A stretch of 64,000 bases of DNA, taken from contig JAQFVV010000278.1 in NCBI GenBank assembly GCA_028023455.1, positions 388,554 to 452,553 on the forward strand, given 5' to 3'. The DNA is from Epiperipatus broadwayi (Eukaryota; Onychophora; Udeonychophora; Euonychophora; Peripatidae). The notes beneath the pieces were generated by a model. It saw nothing but the letters and a program-made list of their open reading frames with translations, had not been told where the DNA came from and made no database searches. The translations under genes were made by a program, and so were the position numbers. This document shows positions 34,393-46,802 of this stretch, in pieces (the first letter of the stretch is position 1; each line of letters starts with the position of its first letter).

Positions 34393-36115
34393 ATCCTGAG
34401 TAATTAGCTTCTAACAATGATATAATACTAAAAAGATTTTTATATTTTCAAAATAATTAAAGTAATATTTTAAATATTATTTATTTATTATAAATCAGTA
34501 ATATACATTTCAAATTTATTGTACTTTTGTTATTTTAGACATTTTCGGTTTTAACTATATGCTTTGTTCTTGGAAAATAAACTATTTCATCTGATAAATA
34601 AATAAGATAAAAATAAAGTATTATTAACAATTTTATGATATATGTTTTCATTAATAATATATTTGAAACAGTTATTAAAAAAATTCATTATTTTTTATGG
34701 TGGCAGAAATACAAATCCATATTTGTTATGTATTAGAACTAGTAGATTGGAGGGAATGCAGTTATTACTACTAAGAAACCTAACACTTCTAGTTACATTG
34801 TCTTGATTAATAATAATTATGATAGACTATTCGTTCTAGAAGCTTCACACTTAATGCTATAAGTATTCCTGACTACTTTCCGTTAAATCATGACAATATG
34901 TTCCAGTCTATGACTTACTGCTCTGGTTATAACAGAGTAATCTTCCTTGCCTTCTTATTTAATACTTTCTCAAAAAAATTCTGATTTATAAACAGCTTCA
35001 CCACTTCAATGTAAAGATTTAGATTTACTGATCGATTATATAATTAGTCTGTTTATGTCATTCACTATTTGTTCTTCTTCATTTGGCAGCTGTATTGTAC
35101 TCTGAAACCCTTGGTCTAACATAAGGTTAAAGGAATGTCACAATATTTTCAATTATTTATATATATTCATACCATAAATTTTAAATTTTTTCATGAAAAA
35201 ATATTAAAATTGATGCTTTTATTATTACAAATAGTCATTAAAGATAGTAAATAATTTATTGAGCACACAGAAAGCATATGTAAATACTTTAAACAGGTTT
35301 TAACCTGTATCCAATGTGCTTTAAAATTCATAATAATCAAACATATTTTGCCGATAGACGGACCTTCCAAACCACTACACAATATAGTGACTAACAAATC
35401 TATAAAATATATTTAAATAAGGTCTTACTTTGGACATAATCAATATTAGTTGATTGTTTTATTCTACTAATTATTTTTATGTGAATTACAATAAACACAT
35501 TCACACATATATTGCTACAATTATATTAAAAATATTCTTAATAAAAAATGAGGGAATTATAATATTGTTTGTGTAAATTAAATTTAAATATTGTTAACCT
35601 TTATATAATACAAGTAAACAAATAGATCTCTCTTATTATATATGATTTGGCTACAATTTAATCTCATGAGGGATAAATAAAAATTAAACAGTTGTTAATC
35701 TTATCAGAATAGTGGCTAGGATTTCTTATATAAATACATAACTTATATATAAAGTGAGAATATTAATTAGAAATGTATAAAGCAGCCTTTAATTAGTCCG
35801 TTATTATCAAAAGCTTTTTCAACAGCTGCATATTTTTCAGGAGGCTAGACAATTTCTGGTTTGTTAGAATTTATGCAATTATTCACTTTGCTTCCATTCT
35901 TCATCAAAACATGACTAGACATTCAGTTAATGAATACTGGATAACTGGTTTGTCTAAAAATAATCCCATGTAACGGAACATAAAATCTTAAACTTTAACC
36001 TGGAACAAATTTAAATTGTTTTCAGCCAAAGTCATAAATAATGTAGGTAAATAAACTATCACTATTCAACATATATATATATTTCACTCAGTTATCATAC
36101 AACTAATATTAAAAG
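34393..36115. other. A+T-rich DNA without recognisable gene
   Basis: Possible 3' UTR just after the candidate exon, otherwise no supported feature. Confidence 0.4.
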
Positions 36116-38240
36116 AAGTTTTTAATAAGTTAATTCCTTCAGAATCATAAACTTTTAATAATATAAATTATTTAATTCTTCTTTTGATTTCATTTCTCTC
36201 AAAGAAGACAACCTTAGCTTCATCAAAATTAATAGTGTGACCTGTATCTTTTTTATGGACATACAAAACAAAACTAAGATATTTATTTCTAACCCTACTT
36301 TTATATAGCTTTATTCTTTCATTTAAGCTTAAACACTCTAACCCATATATACCTTTTTTCAAAAAATAAGGGATAATATATACTACTCTAGCAAGAGACT
36401 TTCTATCAAAACTTTCCTTTGTATTATTTAATAAATTATTCAAAGTAATACCCTTTCCTGAGAATTTTTTTTTTTCAAACAAATTACTATTTTTACATAC
36501 AATTTTATAAGAAAACAATTTAAATGGCAAAAAAATAAAATCATAATTTTGTTTATACTTTACATCATTACAAATATTAGTTTTAAATAAAATACTTTTA
36601 ACAAATTTATCAGAGTAGCCAACACTCAAACAATCTTTTATAAAATTGATATTCGTGAAACAAAGCTACTCCACTAGAATTATTTAATCTCTTATTTCTA
36701 TAACAATAATTTCTTAAAGCAACTACTTTATGAGATACAGATTGATATTTATTATGTTTAATTATAGACCTTAATTCTTTACTCTTAGCATAATGATTAC
36801 ATATCAAACAATTATTCTTTACATTTCTAATCACCAATAGGTCTAAGAATTTTAATATAACAAAATCTAGCCCCTTTCCTTCTAACACATATTTTATAGA
36901 AGGTTAAAAGCAATTAAACTCATTTACCAATTCTTTCAATTTATCATTCTCAACTATAAACAAACAATCATCCACATATCTGACAAATAACTTTAAATAT
37001 AAACAATTATTTCTTAAAATTTTCCCTTTCAAATAATTAATATAAACTGAACAATGTAAAGGAGAAATAATATAACTTTTTATCCATCCTTTCTTAGTCT
37101 TATAAAACTTATCACTATAAGTAAAATACATAGTATCCTCTAATAAAAAAAAACAAATCTTTAATAAAATTGTTTTTATTTTTTGACAAAGATTCATGTT
37201 TATCCAACACAAACACAAGAACATCAATACTGCTTAATGTATTAACAGATTGATGCATATTCTCAATATCCAAACTACTAAATACCCAATTATTTTTCAT
37301 TTTAAAATTATTAATCTTATCAAAAGCCTCAAAAAAATACTGTATAATGATCAAAATCAACAAATTATTCTAAAAAATATTGAAGAACCTAGAAATATCC
37401 TCTACAACTCTAGATATAAAAGTGAAAATAAATCTTAAAGAAAAATTATCTTTGAAAGTCTTAATATTCATAAACATCTTACCTGATATAGAGTAATTAG
37501 GATAACATTTTAATAATCTACTCTATTGAAAAAAATTAAATTTACCATTTTTTTTTCATAAAATCTATAAACATTCTTTTAATCACATTACCTGGATCTT
37601 TTTCTAAAAACATATATTTACCATTATTGAATTTTTTATCCGTTTTTTACTTGAACCCATTTCCTTTCATAATGACACACCCACTAGTTTTGTTTTCACA
37701 AGAAATGATCACATCATTAGCAGTTAACCTATTCTTAAGATGTCTAACCTCAGCAAGATTAACAATACATTTTTTGTTCTTTTTTAAGCTTTTTTTAAAA
37801 AAAAAAACAATTTTTTGAATGAAGAAAAACAAAATTGGGACGTTACCAAGAATCTCTAATTCTCTATCATTTAACTTAATATCAAAAAGATTAACAAGTT
37901 TATTATTAGAAACATTACTCTTAAATATCCTATCACTGCAATAAACTTTATTAATTTTTCCAAACAACTATTTTAATTTTCTTTCAAAAAAATTTAAAGT
38001 TGAATAATTAAAATCTTGCCTTTTATCCAAACAATATGTATTTCTATTATTTTTATAAATAAATTTTAAATTTTAATACAATTTTCTTTCAAAAAAAATT
38101 ATTTAAAATATATGTTTGTAAATTCAAAACTAAATTCCCGATTTTTAAGCAACTTTCTGTTCTTCTTAAAATTAATAATACAACTCGTAGGAAAAGACAT
38201 TAAATTCCCTACATTTTTTAAAGAAAATAAATCTTCCATC
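36116..38240 (-). mobile_element. PLE-2: decayed Penelope-like element
   Basis: A minus-strand element in which all main PLE parts can be recognised in order but in several frames. A poorly bounded leader, A+C-rich on the plus strand, extends to about 38650. The tail (36116-36146) retains a CUGAAGG box, a UUAA stem and an AAAACUUC string that look like a ruined hammerhead. It is a different family from PLE-1. No target duplication was identified. Confidence 0.75.
36168..38240 (-). pseudogene. PLE-2 reverse transcriptase and GIY-YIG protein, fragmented
   Basis: The N-terminal segment (37647-37967) reads LNDRELEILG and NLAEVRHLKN, then IISCENKTSGCVIMKG, as in PLE N-termini. The RT continues with FSSLDIENMHQSV (motif A, 37115-37363 frame), KTKKGWIKSYIISPL (motif B region) and FVRYVDDCLFIVEND (motif C, 36904-37227 frame). 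The thumb and linker frame is at 36610-36888 (SHKVVALRNYCYR). The nuclease part at 36168-36629 reads VVYIIPYFLKKGIYGLE, with the catalytic-type Arg region NERIKLYK and the GHTINFDEAKVV motif. The usual Cys pair before the nuclease is degraded. At least four frame changes make it a pseudogene. Confidence 0.78.
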
Positions 38241-38656
38241 TTAATGATTCTATTCTATCACTCAATCTAAATAACTTTTTAATTCTTCTAATATCATTCC
38301 ATAAAAAATATTAAAAACTTAACCCCACAAACCCATAGTAAAGACCAATTACGAATAAAAATCCATATCTAAACTAACAAAAGAAAAACACACACCAAAA
38401 CATATACAATTTTTTTATATCTATTCATTTTTTTATATTTTATTTAAATTATTTTATAATACAACGTTCTAACCAACAAATATAACAATGCAAAACAAAC
38501 GTATATAACTAAATAAACACAAGCATATACCCTTCCAACCACACTCATGCAACAACACCAACATATCGAAATAATACAAATGTATAAAAAACAAATAAGA
38601 CATAAATCCTTACACTATATCAACAACACTATCTTTACTTATATATATCAAAGCTA

Positions 38657-38770
38657 GCCCAAATTCACAATTAACAAGTCTGGCCAAAGAAAATACATTC
38701 TAAACCACAAACAATTATTGTGTTTCAGACTTTATTTTCATTAGCTAAACTTGTTGAATTGTGAATTTGC
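38657..38770. repeat. Small foldback near PLE-2 leader
   Basis: Imperfect inverted repeat: CAAATTCACAATTAACAAGT at the left pairs with ACTTGTTGAATTGTGAATTTG at the right, with a second paired block (AGAAAAT/ATTTTC) inside. It is not clear whether it belongs to PLE-2. Confidence 0.6.
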
Positions 38771-39847
38771 AATAACATTGATTATTTTATTGACTAGTTT
38801 AGTTTTAGTCTTTTAATATATATATATATATATACACCTGGGTCTCATTTTATGCATATTATTTTAATGGAATTTTGGAGTTATGCGATTCATGTTTCTT
38901 CTTAATATCTTTCATATTTCACTATATTTATTAGATATCAAGAAATTTAAATTATTAATAACTTATTTTGACTTGGAATACTTTTTTTTCAAAAAATATA
39001 ACGGTTATATTAGCAGCTAAATAATGTTATATTAGCAGCTAACGGGAATATGGCCTGAAGCTGTATTTAGAATTTTAGCTTCTATGTAAATAACCTATTT
39101 ATACTAATGAGTAAATAATAATAATAGATTTATACTTACATATAAAAATATTGCAATAAATATTCAAAAAATTTAAACTTTTAAACCATATTTTGTCATA
39201 TATAACAGAAATAAATAATCTTTTAGATTTTTAAAATAAAAAATGAAGATTTTATAAAATGAAAATAATCTTTCTAATGATAATGTATAATCTTTTTGTT
39301 TTGATTATGATCTCATTTTTTTAATATAAAAACAGAAAACCATTAACACAGCACAAAATTAAAAGTGGCACTAGTTGTACATCACATCATAAATAAAAAT
39401 AAAGTGGCTAACAGGTTTTTTGGGGCATAATTGCTGAGATATTTTTGACTTCGTTTAAGGAGAAGCCACAATATATCAAATCCAATCTGATTTCTTACCA
39501 GTTTACAAATGAACACTAGCGGTAATGATTAAAATATGTATGAAAAATGTAAAATTAAATACTGTAGTTAATAAAAAAAGTAAAAAAAAGTTTAACTTGT
39601 ATTAATTTTTTTCAAATATTTGACATTTTTATTAGTCATGCTTTATTTGCTTATTTTTTTTAATGGAATTTTAAAGTAAATTTTCCTTGTTGCTTTGCTT
39701 TTATGCAAATTCTGAAAAATGAAGAACCTATCCCACATTTTTCAAGATAAGTTAAGTCTATTTTTGTGTGATTATTTAATGTGGGTTTTCTGTGGAAACT
39801 ATCTACTGCATAAAAGGAGCCCCAGATGTGTATATATATATATCAAA
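38771..39847. other. A+T-rich DNA without recognisable gene
   Basis: Includes a (TA)n tract near 38817-38835. Nothing else supported. Confidence 0.5.
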
Positions 39848-39985
39848 ATTATTAAATCACCCTACATGGCTAAGAAATTCAGCAATACCTTCTGTGAAAT
39901 AAATAATAAATATATTAGAATCCATATTTCAAAATAGCCAGCCTCATTCATTGTGAGGCTTGCTATTTTGATATATGAACTCTAA
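39848..39985. repeat. Small dispersed repeat with a hairpin
   Basis: 39848-39915 matches 42728-42790 in reverse orientation (landmarks AAATCACC, CATGGCTAAGAAATTCAG, CTTCTGTGAAAT) and resembles 57541-57600. Next to it, 39929-39970 is a hairpin (CAAAATAGCCAGCCTC/GAGGCTTGCTATTTTG). Confidence 0.6.
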
Positions 39986-40559
39986 TATATGGTTGGATTA
40001 GACTACAAAGAGCAATTTAATGAAGCTATGAAAAAGAAAAATCTTCCTTTTCATATAGGAGTTTAGATATCTCAAGAACATAGCTATATTACCTGATTAA
40101 CTGTCCTCTTATTTATTATGATGTATAAAGATGGTGGATAAGTTTTTTATTTATTTGAAATAAAGCACAAGTGTTATTAACCCTCTAAATTCCACCACAT
40201 CGCATCATCATTTATAAAGCAAAATCTTTCCCAGTGCTTAACTATAAAAAAAGCATATTGGCAATGATAATTAATACATTGAAACTTACTAATAAAACAA
40301 ATAACTAAAATTAAAAATGTACAAATGAAAGAGTTGTATTAAATGTAAATATTTTATTATAACAAATTAAAATATTTAAATGATAAATTATTAAATAAAA
40401 TTTGAAAGCATATACATACTTATCCAGATAATAATATTGATCAAATAATTAATGTTCTTGTTACAAATTTTTTTACATTTCTTCTAGAGAGCTCCATGAA
40501 TAATAAAAATACCACTAAACATCACACGATGACTAAGATCTAGGTGCAGTACTCTCAGA
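39986..40559. other. A+T-rich DNA without recognisable gene
   Basis: No supported feature. Confidence 0.4.
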
Positions 40560-40616
40560 TCCAAGGCTCCTCACTGAAGAAGGCCACAAGCCAGAAACTA
40601 GTCTGGGGATATTGGA
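40560..40616 (+). ncRNA. Hammerhead ribozyme copy A3 (apparently intact)
   Basis: CUGAAGA core at 40574-40580, stem II GGC/GCC around CACAA with an A-A pair next to the core, GAAA at 40594-40597, stem III A-U/C-G around UA, and cleavage expected after C40603 (GUC). Inner stem I (CUCCUCA region with UGGGGA) matches copy A2. The outer stem I is UCCAA (40560-40564) with UUGGA (40612-40616), entirely different bases from A2 but still fully paired. This compensation supports a conserved RNA fold. The flanks do not match the 420 bp units, so this is a separate element. Confidence 0.78.
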
Positions 40617-41854
40617 TGAGTAGGCACTAGATAGGGATTTTAAGCACAAGCCTTCTGGCATCCATTGATTGCTCTTGTTAGCACAAGATGGCACTACTAT
40701 ATGGAGAGTTTTGCTTTGTTTTGAATTGTTTAATAATAAAAATAGTGAATGTCTATATTGATATTAAAAGATTCATATTTAAAGTTAATGTCTCTATTGG
40801 CATTATAAGCTTATAGTTAACATTATTAGTTTGCAAACATTTTAGTCACAATTTAGGATATGAATAACCATACCAGTAAGTACAGATTAGTGCAGCGTAC
40901 ATGTATTTGAGATGAATGAGATCATAACCATTGTTTTAAAACTGTTCTTGGTCTGTCCTAAGGCTACACTCAAAAGTTTTTTGGAGTGCCCTCTATGATG
41001 AAAGGTGTCTGCAAAAGTGATGGTTTGTTTCCTCTCTAGCATGATGATTTACTTCTGCATATGAGTAGTTGTAGTCATGTATGTGAGTATTCCAGGATAG
41101 AGCATTTTGTTTACCCTGCCAATGGAAACTGCTAGCTAAAGAAGAGACCCAAGATCCTGATTGCCATTATTTTCTTTTTTCTATACTTACAAACACTTTT
41201 TAGACCTCTCTGCACATATATTATTTTTTGTTTTTTTATCAGAATACAAGGTAATAATCTTGCATATTATTTTTATTTTCATCTACAAAGTCTCTTTTTA
41301 AACAAAATACTTCCACCATTTTTAATTAGCATTAAAAAGTTTTTTTTTCTTTTATTGTAATCCTTTGGATTTGTATTTCCTTTTATCAGGATAAACAATC
41401 TGCAAGTACTTTTATTCTTTTCAATTTCAACTTTTATTTTTAATTAAACAGATAATATTAATTACAAAACTTAATTCCATTGCATGTTATCTAAAAATAA
41501 ATCCTATTAACTAAAAAAGAAAATTAATTGCATATTTTAAATCATTTTTAACCGCTCTGTTGGTAAATTTGTTTAGATCTCTCCCTGTTTTAATTGTCAT
41601 TTGTGTTGTTCATGGTTCATGGACATAGTTTGTCATTTCTTGGTCAATTTTGGTCACATTTTCTTCATTTTTAGGCTTACTTTATAGGGAATTTGAAATT
41701 TAAAATTTTAGTTCTAAAAATGTCTGTATATATAGATATATTTAGGGAAAAAAATCAATTTACATTGCTGCATATTGGTGTGTAGGCCAGCCTCTTTTCT
41801 CTGATTGGATGGCTGCCAACTCTCAAAACTGTTCCACAAGCAATTCTAAATGAC
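40617..41854. other. Intergenic DNA without recognisable gene
   Basis: Slightly less A+T-rich than average around 40.9-41.2 kb, but with stops in all frames. No supported feature. Confidence 0.4.
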
Positions 41855-42312
41855 AAATTCAGAAATCAAACAAAATGTTTTACATATTTATAATTGATTT
41901 TGGATGTAAATAAATATATTTATTGCAATTTTTTACATTCATAATTAAGATTTTACATTATTTTATTGAAATATAAAGTTTGATTCAAAAAAATTTAAAT
42001 TTTACAAGGAAAATAAGTGTGAGAAAGTGACTGCTCTTTAAAACAAGTGGTTGACTGCTATACTGACTGTAATTAGCATATCAGGCATTTTTAAATCACA
42101 AAGTCAGAAATCAAAACAAAATGTTTTATGTGATTGTAATTGATTTTGAATGTAAATAAATATATTTATCTTAATTTTTTACATATATAATTAAGACTTT
42201 ACATTACTTTATTGAAATATAAAGTTTGATTTGAAAATTTTTAAATTTTACAAGGAAAATAAGTGTGGGAAATTGACTGCTCTTCAAGAAAAATGAATAA
42301 AGTTGACTGCTA
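41855..42312. repeat. Tandem duplication, about 247-bp unit
   Basis: Segments starting near 41857 and 42104 share AGAAATCAAA.CAAAATGTTTTA, GTAAATAAATATATTTAT and TTTTACAAGGAAAATAAGTGTG. No coding potential. Confidence 0.75.
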
Positions 42313-43050
42313 CAAAACTGAATAATGAGAGACCGGCATTCACATAGATTGATTGAAATGTAATTGTTTTGTTTTACTTCTGGCTATGTTTTAAATGTTT
42401 TTCTTATATTTTTATTCAGTTATGAACATTATTGTAAATTTTTTGTTACATTTAACCAATTTGAATCTAAAGTTATTCAATTTTTAGAACTGAATTGAAA
42501 CAATTCTGTGTATTTTAGATTAATATTTTATCAATAAAAACTGACTGGAAATGAAACTGATGAATAAATGTTCTCAGCTTTAAGTCATGGACCAATACAA
42601 CAATTAGACAAAGGTTTTACAAGTTGATGTTGGCATCTAAAGGATTAAATTTTACTTTTTTAAAGCTGTTTTAAAGATTACCAAATGTCAATATATTTGA
42701 ATGATATGTATGTAAAATGGTTCAATATATATATATTTCACAGAAGGCAGTGCTGAATTTTTTAGCAACATGGGGTGATTTTATATTTGGATATTTATTT
42801 CAGTTTAATGTTAAGCATTGGTATTATTTACATGTAGATATATATAGTAATTGTTTTAATTTTTGTGTGCAAATTTTATATTTCAATACAAAAACTATGG
42901 AGTGAACATTATTTAGGGGTTTAATTCTTAAATCCTTTTTTTTATTTATTAAAGTATAAATGTTTTGCTTTGTTCCATTACTAAACCTACAAATAAATCT
43001 AATATGTGTTGAAGAAAGATAAAACATATAAACTATAGAAATAAAATAAA
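42313..43050. other. A+T-rich DNA with one small repeat
   Basis: Contains the inverted relative of the 39.85 kb repeat at 42728-42840. Otherwise no supported feature. Confidence 0.45.
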
Positions 43051-43560
43051 TAGTCAAAATAAGAGTCATAGATCACATGACCCTATTCTCTTAAGCTTGT
43101 AAGTTGTAAACAATGAGGATTGCCAATTTCCCAACAAGCTTTGTGATAAATGCTTAGCCAGAGCCAGCATTTAAAATATCTCTATCAGAACCCCCCCAAA
43201 CCACTGACCATGGTTTTATGCTTTTACACTCCTCAGAGAGGTGTAAGGGTAGGTTCAGACACTAGATCTAAAAATATCAACCCAAAGTCAAGCACTTATC
43301 TAAAAGTTATCTACTGAGTAAAAAATATAAAATTTTCAGACACTTATATGTCTTCAAACCCAGCTATCCAACTCAAATAGCTATATGGGGCTGATAGATA
43401 TTCAGCCATACCATATATTAGTAGTCTTCACAATATACCATCACACAAGACTTAAGGCAGAGATTATAAATAGTCAAAATAAGAATCATACATCACATGA
43501 CCCTATTCTCTTAAGCTTGTAAGTTATAAACAATAAAATCTCTGGCAATTGGCTATTGAT
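43051..43560 (-). repeat. 420-bp hammerhead unit, locus 2 (one unit plus part of the next)
   Basis: TAGTCAAAATAAGAGTCATA at 43051 recurs as TAGTCAAAATAAGAATCATA at 43471, a spacing of exactly 420 bp. This equals the unit length at 3.0 and 48 kb. Internal landmarks (GATAAATGCTTAG, ACACTAGATCT, ATATATTAGTAG) show it is the same family, more diverged. It carries one hammerhead. Confidence 0.75.
43188..43256 (-). ncRNA. Hammerhead copy B (one core change)
   Basis: Minus strand: outer stem I GAACC/GGUUC, CCC/GGG next, an inner stem with one mismatch, core CUGAGGA (valid CUGANGA), stem II GUGU-AAAA-GCAU, AAAA where GAAA is required, then ACC-AU-GGU stem III and C at the cleavage position. The G-to-A change in the second box should abolish activity. 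The paired arms differ in sequence from copies A2 and A3 yet still pair. Confidence 0.6.
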
Positions 43561-44106
43561 AAAAATGATATTTTAAAATCCAATATATAAGTAACCATCA
43601 ATTCATGAATCTTATCACTATAATTCATCATTGCAATCAATAAAGTTTGAATAGTGATTAGAATTATGAATCATGAATGATGACAACTAACATAATGTTT
43701 TGATCTTTTGTAATATTTTAAGAGTTGAAGTGTATAATGAAGAATGCTTCTAGTACGATAAATATTTAGACCTAAAGTGGCAAGGTGTACCACAACATAA
43801 ATTCTAAAGCCAGCAAGGTTAATTTTAAATATTTTTTTAGAATTGGGCAGTTTTATATTTTGTCTTTCAATCAACAGCCCATAACTAACTCTATTAACCT
43901 CTAACATTGTTTTCTATATACTATTAATAAGACATTAAATAAAGATTGAAAACTGTGTAAATAAGCTTAGTGAATATGTTATCTCCCTGTTGTCCATTTG
44001 ACAAGCCTTTATTTTGGAATGGATAATTTGAAAAAGTATTTTAGTCATGTATTATATGTATATTATAACTTTATCTTTCTTATTGCATTGCTAAATCCAC
44101 ATAACA
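43561..44106. other. A+T-rich DNA without recognisable gene
   Basis: No supported feature. Confidence 0.4.
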
Positions 44107-44340
44107 TTCATATCATTTATGTTCTTTATTACTTTTAACAATGCTTTTTGCAACTCAATATTGACACTTTCGATTAATCCAGAAATTTTCTTTAAAACTA
44201 CAATAAACAGAATACAAAATTAAATACAAATATATTTGTATTGGGTTTGTTATAGTTCTGAAGAAGATTGCTGGTGCAATCGAAATCGTCAATAGTGGGT
44301 TTAAAAAAGCATTGTAAAAGATAATAAAGAACATAAATTA
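44107..44340. repeat. Foldback repeat with hammerhead-like motif F
   Basis: Inverted arms of about 105 bp (44112-44216 and 44240-44339), ending in TTATGTTCTTTATTA and its complement. The plus arm contains the motif annotated at 44250-44300. The minus arm holds a more decayed partner. Confidence 0.7.
44250..44300 (+). ncRNA. Hammerhead-like motif F
   Basis: CUGAAGA at 44258-44264, then a perfect six-pair stem II GAUUGC-UGGU-GCAAUC (44266-44281), GAAA at 44282-44285, and UCGUC (A-U pair around UCG, cleavage after C44290). One extra A precedes stem II, and stem I beyond three pairs is weak, so function is uncertain. Confidence 0.5.
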
Positions 44341-45768
44341 TATTAATATTGTATATTATAACTAATGAAAAACATTCTTCTAACCTTTAAGAACAGATGT
44401 AGTTGTCTTTGTAGAAAAATTAATATCTTCGTAAATTAAAACGACCTGTAAACAAAAAAAATATATATTTTTATAAAGTAACACTCAAGTGCATTTAGAC
44501 ATAAGCTTGAAGTAATAAGGAAAAAAAGGTAAATAAAAAGTTGCCGAATATAAAAAATACATAAAAAGCTGGTCAATTCTATTTTAGTATTCAAAACTAT
44601 AACATGCTTACTTTATTTAAAAATTAATAAATTTGTATATGTAATTGTTGTAAAACACCTGCAAGTTCCGGCTTGAATATATAGTGTATGTGAAAAAAAG
44701 AAAAATATATAAACAAATGTAATCAATATATTTTTTTTGTCAAAGAATGGATCAAATAAATAATTCAACGTAAATAACATAACGCATTTTATTATATACA
44801 ATATAAAAAATTAAATATTTCTTTTTTGCAAAAAAAATAAATAATAATAATCATTATTAAAAGAGTAAAAAATAATTGACTTTACAGACAGATATTTTTA
44901 GAAAAAAAAATTCTATAAATAAGTAAAAAAAAAAACAACTAAGTATTTATTACCATTTAATAGACATTAGAATGATCAAGCGAAAAATGAAATAGAGCAA
45001 AATGAGAAATAATTATTTAAATATTTCCAAATTTTTCTCAGCATGCAATTCAGCGTAATTCTGTAGGCGTATGCAAGGTTGTAATGTTTCATAGCTTGTC
45101 GAAGTAAATAAATAAAATAGTCATATTTTTTTTATATAAATTAAAATTCTTGTGTTTATTAGTTTTTTTATTTTATTTGTAAAATTGTTGTTTATAAACA
45201 ACTATAATATTTAGGAAATCATTTAGCAGTAAATTATTTAATTATAATATAAATCACTTCCCTAGCAACGCAGAACAATTATTGATTTATTTTTAAAAAT
45301 GGAAAAATATTGGGCGATGATTCAAACTACTGAATTTTAATTGAAATTATTATAGTGTCAGCAATGCTGAATGATACATTAAAATATATCATAATATGGG
45401 CTAAAAAATATAATGACTTATCTTTTGATAAATATTATCACCATGACCAATTATTATCACTTTATTGCAGGTCAAAATTATTTTAAATTTGTCTAGTCTC
45501 CCAGTTCTTCTATTTTCTTATTCATAATCCTCCAATAAACTTCTTGATTTCATCCATCTATCTTATACACGATCTTTTTCTAGATCATTTACAATTTTTT
45601 GGGATCCAGTTTAACATTTCATTTGTTAAACTATTGTCAAAATTTTGAGAGATATCATTAGATCATTTTTTAAAATATTAATTCCTTAAATGTCATCTAT
45701 GATATCTATTTAATCTCATTCGTGTTCAACTTTCCGATTTCTTCTTGTGTTAATGCAAAGTCTTCAGT
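44341..45768. other. A+T-rich DNA without recognisable gene
   Basis: No supported feature. Confidence 0.45.
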
Positions 45769-45850
45769 GGGATTCGAACTCAGACTTTTACACGACCCAC
45801 AACTCTCAGTGCCACCTTATATTGCTGACCCACCTGATCACACACATGTT
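45769..45850 (-). ncRNA. tRNA-like pol III region, unit 1
   Basis: The minus strand has A box GATCAGGTGGGTCAGCA and B box GAGTTCGAATCCC (complement at 45769-45781), about 50 bp apart, as in tRNA-derived SINEs. No CCA-type acceptor stem is seen, so it is not a tRNA gene. Confidence 0.72.
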
Positions 45851-45865
45851 GAAAATATAAATAAT

Positions 45866-45919
45866 CACTAATATATGTATTTGTACTAAACCAGCACTCA
45901 TCAGTCGGTCCAGACTATC
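45866..45919 (-). ncRNA. Hammerhead copy C1 (one-base loss)
   Basis: CUGAUGA core intact and stem II GUGCU/AGUAC, but the second box has lost its G (C then AAA). Stem III AUA-CA-UAU is kept. Probably inactive. Confidence 0.62.
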
Positions 45920-46249
45920 ATCTCTACACATATATACAATCAGTATTCATCTTTATATTAAGATAGCCAATCTTCATAACTTAATGGACAGGCTTCAAAC
46001 TATTCCAACCCACAACTCTTCAGCCTTCCATTCCATTAAAAATCTGATGATGAAATGTTCAAAGTCCACATTAGTGACAAGATTGTCTTCCTACTCATGT
46101 TGACATGTAGTCATTCTGAACCCTCAGGTACAGGAGAATAATCCATTTATACATACATATGCAAGAAATGGGCAGACCTTTTATGCACTATTTATATAAA
46201 TTAATACATTTTACAGGCTTATAATTGCATTTATATATGTAATATATGT

Positions 46250-46331
46250 GGGATTCGAACTCAGACTTTTACACGACTCATAACTCTCAGTGCCATATTA
46301 TATTGCTGAACCACCTGATCACACACAAGTT
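46250..46331 (-). ncRNA. tRNA-like pol III region, unit 2
   Basis: Same layout as unit 1: B box complement at 46250-46262, A box GATCAGGTGGTTCAGCA with one change. Confidence 0.7.
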
Positions 46332-46345
46332 GAAAAGATAAATAT

Positions 46346-46403
46346 CCATCAATATACATATTTCATGCTAAACCAGCACTCATCAATTGGTCCAGCTTAC
46401 CAT
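46346..46403 (-). ncRNA. Hammerhead copy C2 (first box changed)
   Basis: Core reads UUGAUGA (C-to-U). Stem II GUGCU/AGCAU, GAAA and stem III AUA-UG-UAU are kept, and inner stem I CAA/UUG remains. Probably weak or inactive. Confidence 0.62.
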
Positions 46404-46657
46404 CTCCACACATACATACAATCAGTAATCAGCTGTATATTAAGATAGCCAATCTTTATAACTTAATGGACAGGCTTCAAACTACTCCAACCCACTACTC
46501 TTCAGCCTTTCATTTCATTGAAAATATGATGATGGAATGTTCAAAGCCCATGTTTGTGCCAAGGTTGTTTGATGCCTGTCCATTAAGGTATGAAGATTGG
46601 CTATATTAATATAAAGCTGAGTACTGATTGTATATATGTGTGGAGATGCTAATCTGG

Positions 46658-46701
46658 ACCAACTGATGAGTGCTGGTTTAGCACGAAATACATATTTTGG
46701 T
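46658..46701 (+). ncRNA. Hammerhead ribozyme copy C3 (apparently intact)
   Basis: Stem I ACCAA (46658-46662) pairs with UUGGU (46697-46701). Core CUGAUGA is at 46663-46669, stem II is a five-pair GUGCU/AGCAC closed by GGUUU (46670-46684), GAAA is at 46685-46688, stem III is AUA-CA-UAU, and cleavage is expected after U46696. A further AAU/AUU pairing extends stem I. All conserved core bases are present. A tRNA-like pol III region follows within 35 bp. Confidence 0.78.
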
Positions 46702-46721
46702 AATTATTTATCTTTGCAACA

Positions 46722-46802
46722 TGTGTGTGATCAGGTGGGTCAGCAATATAAGATGGCTCTGAGAATTGTGGGTCATGTGAAAGTCTGAGTTTGAATCCCG
46801 CA
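46722..46802 (+). ncRNA. tRNA-like pol III region, inverted unit
   Basis: A box GATCAGGTGGGTCAGCA and B box GAGTTTGAATCCC, spaced as in the two minus-strand units. It lies directly downstream of the intact hammerhead C3. Confidence 0.72.

Noticed and set aside
45769-45850. Genuine tRNA gene
   Set aside because: Boxes fit but acceptor and anticodon stems do not pair; it is repeated within an element, so it is SINE-like.
46040-46062. CTGATGATGAAATG as a hammerhead core
   Set aside because: There is no room for a stem II between the two boxes.
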